A DNA stretch of 12,964 bases from an uncultured Sediminicola sp. (GTDB lineage Bacteria > Bacteroidota > Bacteroidia > Flavobacteriales > Flavobacteriaceae). Positions 12,026 through 12,964 of the stretch are shown here, piece after piece. Position 1 is the first letter of the stretch, and each line of letters opens with the position of its first letter. The notes under the pieces are model-generated. The model was not told the DNA's origin, did no database searches, and saw nothing but the letters and a program-made list of their open reading frames with translations. The stretch covers positions 1-12,964 of the forward strand of contig CALHVB010000007.1 of the NCBI GenBank assembly GCA_938039345.1, read 5' to 3'. A program made the position numbers and the translations under genes.

Positions 12026-12964
12026 CTATTTTAATATAGAAATAATTTGTTCTGCTAATTCTAAGCCTATTTTTTCTTGAGTTTCTACTGTAGAACCACC
12101 AATATGAGGGCTTAAAGAAATATCTGGATGCATAAGTATGCGTATTTCTGGGGTAGGTTCAGATTCGAACACATCTAGGCCAGCAAAAGTAACTTTACCA
12201 GATTCTAGTGCTGCAACTAAAGCAACCTCATCCATAACGCCACCTCTAGCAGTATTAATAATACCAACGCCATCTTTCATGATTTCAAAATCTTCCTTTC
12301 CTATAAAATATTGTTTTTGAGCGGGAAGGTGTAATGATATAAAGTCAGCATTCTTTAAAACTTCTTCTTTAGAAGAGCTTTCTATATGAAATGATACTGA
12401 TTGACCATCGAAAAAAGAAAGTTCTACTGTTTTTTTTGCTACAGCATTATCATGGTATAAAACCTTCATGCCCATAGCAATTGCAATTTTTGCTGTTGCA
12501 GTACCTATTTTGCCAAAGCCAATAATTCCTAATGTTTTTCCTTGTACTTCGGAACCATTAGCATATCCCTTTTTAAAGGCTTTAAATTTACTATCGCCTT
12601 CTAAAGGCATATTACGGTTTGCATCGTGTAAATAACGTGCTCCGCCTAATAAATGAGCAAAAGCAAGCTCTGCTACTGCATTTGATGCTGCTGTTGGGGT
12701 ATTTATAACAGTAATACCTTTTTCCTTAGCATAAGTTACATCTATATTATCTAAACCAACTCCGCCGCGACCAATAAGTTTTAGCGTTGGGCATTGATCT
12801 ATAATATCTTTTTTTACTTGCGTAGCGCTACGCACTAAAAGAGCTGTTATTTTATGTGTATTTATATAGTTTACAAGTTGTTCTTGAGCTACATTGGTTG
12901 TTAAAACACCAAAGCCAGCATTTTTTAATACTGCTATTCCGTTTTGTGATAATCCGTCGTTTGC
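12026..12964 (-). CDS. serA: D-3-phosphoglycerate dehydrogenase, nearly complete (N-terminus off the window)
   Basis: The frame stays open from the stop at 12026 to the window edge, giving 312 visible residues beginning ANDGLSQNGI. Relatives start about four residues earlier, so almost the whole enzyme is here. The GTG at 12833-12835 is internal, not the start. It oxidises 3-phosphoglycerate with NAD+, the first step of serine synthesis. Numbering from the first visible residue, the substrate-side segment is 'RGGVGLDNIDV' (66-76) and the Rossmann motif is LGIIGFGKIG (146-155). The catalytic trio is Arg241 (NTARGG), Glu269 (ESEP) and His287 (SPHIGGST). There is no C-terminal ACT regulatory domain, so it is the short form without that serine-feedback module. 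A related 2-hydroxyacid dehydrogenase remains possible, but the sequence pattern fits flavobacterial SerA. The DUF937 gene follows by 62 bases. Confidence 0.88.
   Translation of the reverse strand, partial: ANDGLSQNGIAVLKNAGFGVLTTNVAQEQLVNYINTHKITALLVRSATQVKKDIIDQCPTLKLIGRGGVGLDNIDVTYAKEKGITVINTPTAASNAVAELAFAHLLGGARYLHDANRNMPLEGDSKFKAFKKGYANGSEVQGKTLGIIGFGKIGTATAKIAIAMGMKVLYHDNAVAKKTVELSFFDGQSVSFHIESSSKEEVLKNADFISLHLPAQKQYFIGKEDFEIMKDGVGIINTARGGVMDEVALVAALESGKVTFAGLDVFESEPTPEIRILMHPDISLSPHIGGSTVETQEKIGLELAEQIISILK

Noticed and set aside
12833..12835. GTG as the start of the phosphoglycerate dehydrogenase
   Set aside because: The 43 codons upstream to the window edge are open and encode the family's N-terminal domain.

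Overview
The window looks like chromosomal DNA from a member of the Bacteroidota, most likely a marine-type Flavobacteriaceae. The evidence is the low GC content, several TAnnTTTG-type -7 promoter elements with few strong Shine-Dalgarno sites, a TonB-dependent receptor with an N-terminal carboxypeptidase-regulatory-like domain, a lipoprotein whose lipidated cysteine is followed by an acidic 'SNDDDD' stretch, and small Bacteroidota-restricted families (DUF6146, DUF6787, HYC_CC_PP-like, DUF937). I see no rRNA, tRNA, CRISPR array, insertion sequence, prophage or attachment site. Family assignments come from recognising motifs, not from a search.

Left part (1-4450, almost all + strand). The first 86 bases are the N-terminus of a leftward ABC-transporter ATPase (LolD-like). 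Divergent from it is folE (GTP cyclohydrolase I), then a single-domain globin with an unusual Ala/Pro linker and tryptophan-rich tail, closed by a clear terminator. A small P-loop kinase-like gene follows, split by a single-base frameshift near 1816-1824. Next come a small conserved membrane protein and a three-gene redox/stress-type cluster: a Crp/Fnr-family regulator, an AhpD-like carboxymuconolactone decarboxylase (CMD) protein, and an exported DJ-1/PfpI protein. A perfect 18-bp palindrome resembling an FNR box sits just after the regulator gene, at about -42 from the predicted start of the CMD/DJ-1 transcript. This is the best regulatory hypothesis in the window. A bidirectional terminator separates this half from the next.

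Middle part (4472-8832, - strand). A likely three-gene operon encodes a His/Cys-rich exported small protein, a TonB-dependent receptor and an acidic lipoprotein with an EF-hand-like loop. It looks like an outer-membrane uptake system, plausibly for a metal ion. Upstream lie two genes of unknown function, DUF6787 and DUF6146.

Right part (8833-12964). A 306-base divergent intergenic region carries overlapping inverted repeats ahead of a type II NADH dehydrogenase (+). Convergent with it are an unrecognised membrane-anchored protein, a DUF937 protein with its own terminator, and a nearly complete D-3-phosphoglycerate dehydrogenase that runs off the right edge (all - strand). From memory, serA, DUF937, DUF6146 and DUF6787 are often neighbours in Flavobacteriaceae. 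If so, the NADH dehydrogenase and the unrecognised gene interrupt that block here.

Several starts were revised. The NADH dehydrogenase should begin at the ATG at 9139, the unrecognised 258-aa protein at 11232, and the lipoprotein at 5053. The phosphoglycerate dehydrogenase frame stays open to the window edge.
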